Of a DNA stretch of 6,846 nucleotides, positions 6,096-6,846 are shown one piece after another. Origin of the DNA: Sulfurihydrogenibium yellowstonense SS-5 (GTDB taxonomy: Bacteria; Aquificota; Aquificia; Aquificales; Hydrogenothermaceae); assembly GCF_000173615.1 (NCBI RefSeq), contig NZ_ABZS01000086.1:1-6846 (forward strand), given 5' to 3'. The notes under the pieces were generated by a model. That model had not been told where the DNA came from. It saw nothing but the letters and a program-made list of their open reading frames with translations, and made no database searches. Every line of letters starts with the position of its first letter. The stretch's first letter is position 1. The position numbers were made by a program, and so were the translations under genes.

Positions 6096-6846
6096 CTTAA
6101 TGAGTTCACCCATTTTGAAGATTGGTAAGTATAATGCGATTAAAATAAATCCAACAATTCCACCAATGAATACCATCAATAAGGGCTCTAAGGTAGAAAT
6201 AAGTGCATCAACTTCTCTATCTACTTCATCTTCGTAAAAATTAGCGATCGTATCAAGCATTTCGTCTAATCTACCTGTGTTTTCACCTACTGCAGCCATA
6301 GCTATAAACATAGGTGGAAAGTATTTTTTATCAAGAGATGCAGCAATAGGCTTACCTTTTTCTATTTCATCTTTGGTTTTTTGTAAAGATTCTTCAATTA
6401 ATACGTTTCCAACGACTGTAGAAGCAATTTCAACAGACCTTAAAATAGGAACACCACCATTTATAAGCGTAGCAAATGTTCTTGCAAACTTAGCTAGAGC
6501 TCCTTTGTGAAGTATTTTCCCTATCAAAGGAATTTTTAAAAAAAGATTATGATAGAATCTTTTTCCATTATCTGTTTTATAAATTAGTCTATTTATAATT
6601 ACTAAGATTACAAAAAAACCCATTACATACAGAATATTTTCTTTAAGAATATTACTTATATTTATTAAAATTTGGGTTAAAAATGGTAATTCGCCACCAA
6701 AGCTTGCATATATTTCTGCAAAAGTTGGAACTACAAAAGTTAGTAGCCCTAGAACAATTACTGTCGCTATGATTAAAACTGCTGCCGGATACCAAGATGC
6801 ACTTATTATCTTTCTTCTTATTGCTGCTAACTTTTCATAGTAAATA
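6093..6846 (-). CDS. pilC: PilC/GspF-family inner-membrane platform protein, C-terminal part (5' end beyond the window)
   Basis: The frame stays open to the right edge, so about 250 C-terminal residues of a protein usually near 400 are visible. An ATG at 6623 is not the start: upstream codons still encode family-typical sequence (YYEKLAAIRRKI, then SWYPAAVLI), the end of the first T2SF domain and the first membrane helix. Next come VVPTFAEIYASFGGELPFLT, a second helix around GFFVILVIINRLIY, and the second T2SF domain. That domain has KFARTFATLINGGVPILRSVEIA, the GENTG signature (6287-6273) and FYEDEVD. The last helix is EPLLMVFIGGIVGFILIALY, ending in LPIFKMGELIK. This protein is the polytopic inner-membrane base that works with a PilB/GspE ATPase to assemble pilin-like subunits. 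The ending resembles PilC of type IV pili more than GspF of type II secretion, but with no pilus genes in view the choice is tentative. It overlaps mnmA by one base. Confidence 0.9.
   Translation of the reverse strand, partial: IYYEKLAAIRRKIISASWYPAAVLIIATVIVLGLLTFVVPTFAEIYASFGGELPFLTQILINISNILKENILYVMGFFVILVIINRLIYKTDNGKRFYHNLFLKIPLIGKILHKGALAKFARTFATLINGGVPILRSVEIASTVVGNVLIEESLQKTKDEIEKGKPIAASLDKKYFPPMFIAMAAVGENTGRLDEMLDTIANFYEDEVDREVDALISTLEPLLMVFIGGIVGFILIALYLPIFKMGELIK

Noticed and set aside
6621..6623. ATG at 6623 as the start of a 176-residue PilC-like protein
   Set aside because: The frame continues upstream to the window edge with sequence typical of the same family, including the first membrane helix, so this methionine is internal.

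Overview
The window reads as ordinary chromosomal DNA from a low-GC, Gram-negative, probably thermophilic bacterium. The proteins are rich in Lys, Ile and Glu, genes are packed with gaps of 2-3 bases, and a tripartite RND pump with a TolC-type channel implies an outer membrane. My best guess is an Aquificales member (Hydrogenothermaceae, Sulfurihydrogenibium-like). That is an impression from protein style and base composition, not a proven assignment.

Left part, + strand (1-4650): an efflux operon in the order outer-membrane channel (only the last 63 residues are in the window), periplasmic adaptor (388 aa) and inner-membrane RND permease (1081 aa). The gaps are 2 and 3 bases. Each downstream gene has a strong Shine-Dalgarno sequence inside the last codons of the gene before it, so translation is probably coupled. 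The permease ends with tandem stop codons, and a GC-rich hairpin with a T-run (4622-4650) follows as a clear intrinsic terminator. The three products would span both membranes as one proton-driven exporter; the substrate cannot be read from the sequence.

Middle (4651-5034): about 380 bases between convergent gene sets, with no convincing gene. It holds an (ATT)5 tract, a pair of small hairpins followed by a T-run on the + strand, and an AU-rich hairpin whose loop reads CCCCTCC on + and GGAGGGG on -. These are the only unexplained structures in the window.

Right part, - strand (6846 down to 5035): the C-terminal ~250 residues of a PilC/GspF-type inner-membrane platform protein (type IV pilus or type II secretion), followed by mnmA, the tRNA 2-thiouridylase gene. 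They overlap in a TAATG stop/start junction. The pilC-like gene runs off the right edge; the ATG at 6623 is internal and not its start.

I found no mobile element, CRISPR array, tRNA or rRNA, and no strong evidence for an undescribed system. The most useful things to check are the structured intergenic region, the non-AcrB proton-relay residues in the permease (Asp-Asn on TM4, Arg on TM10), and the cysteine-bearing C-termini of the adaptor and pump.
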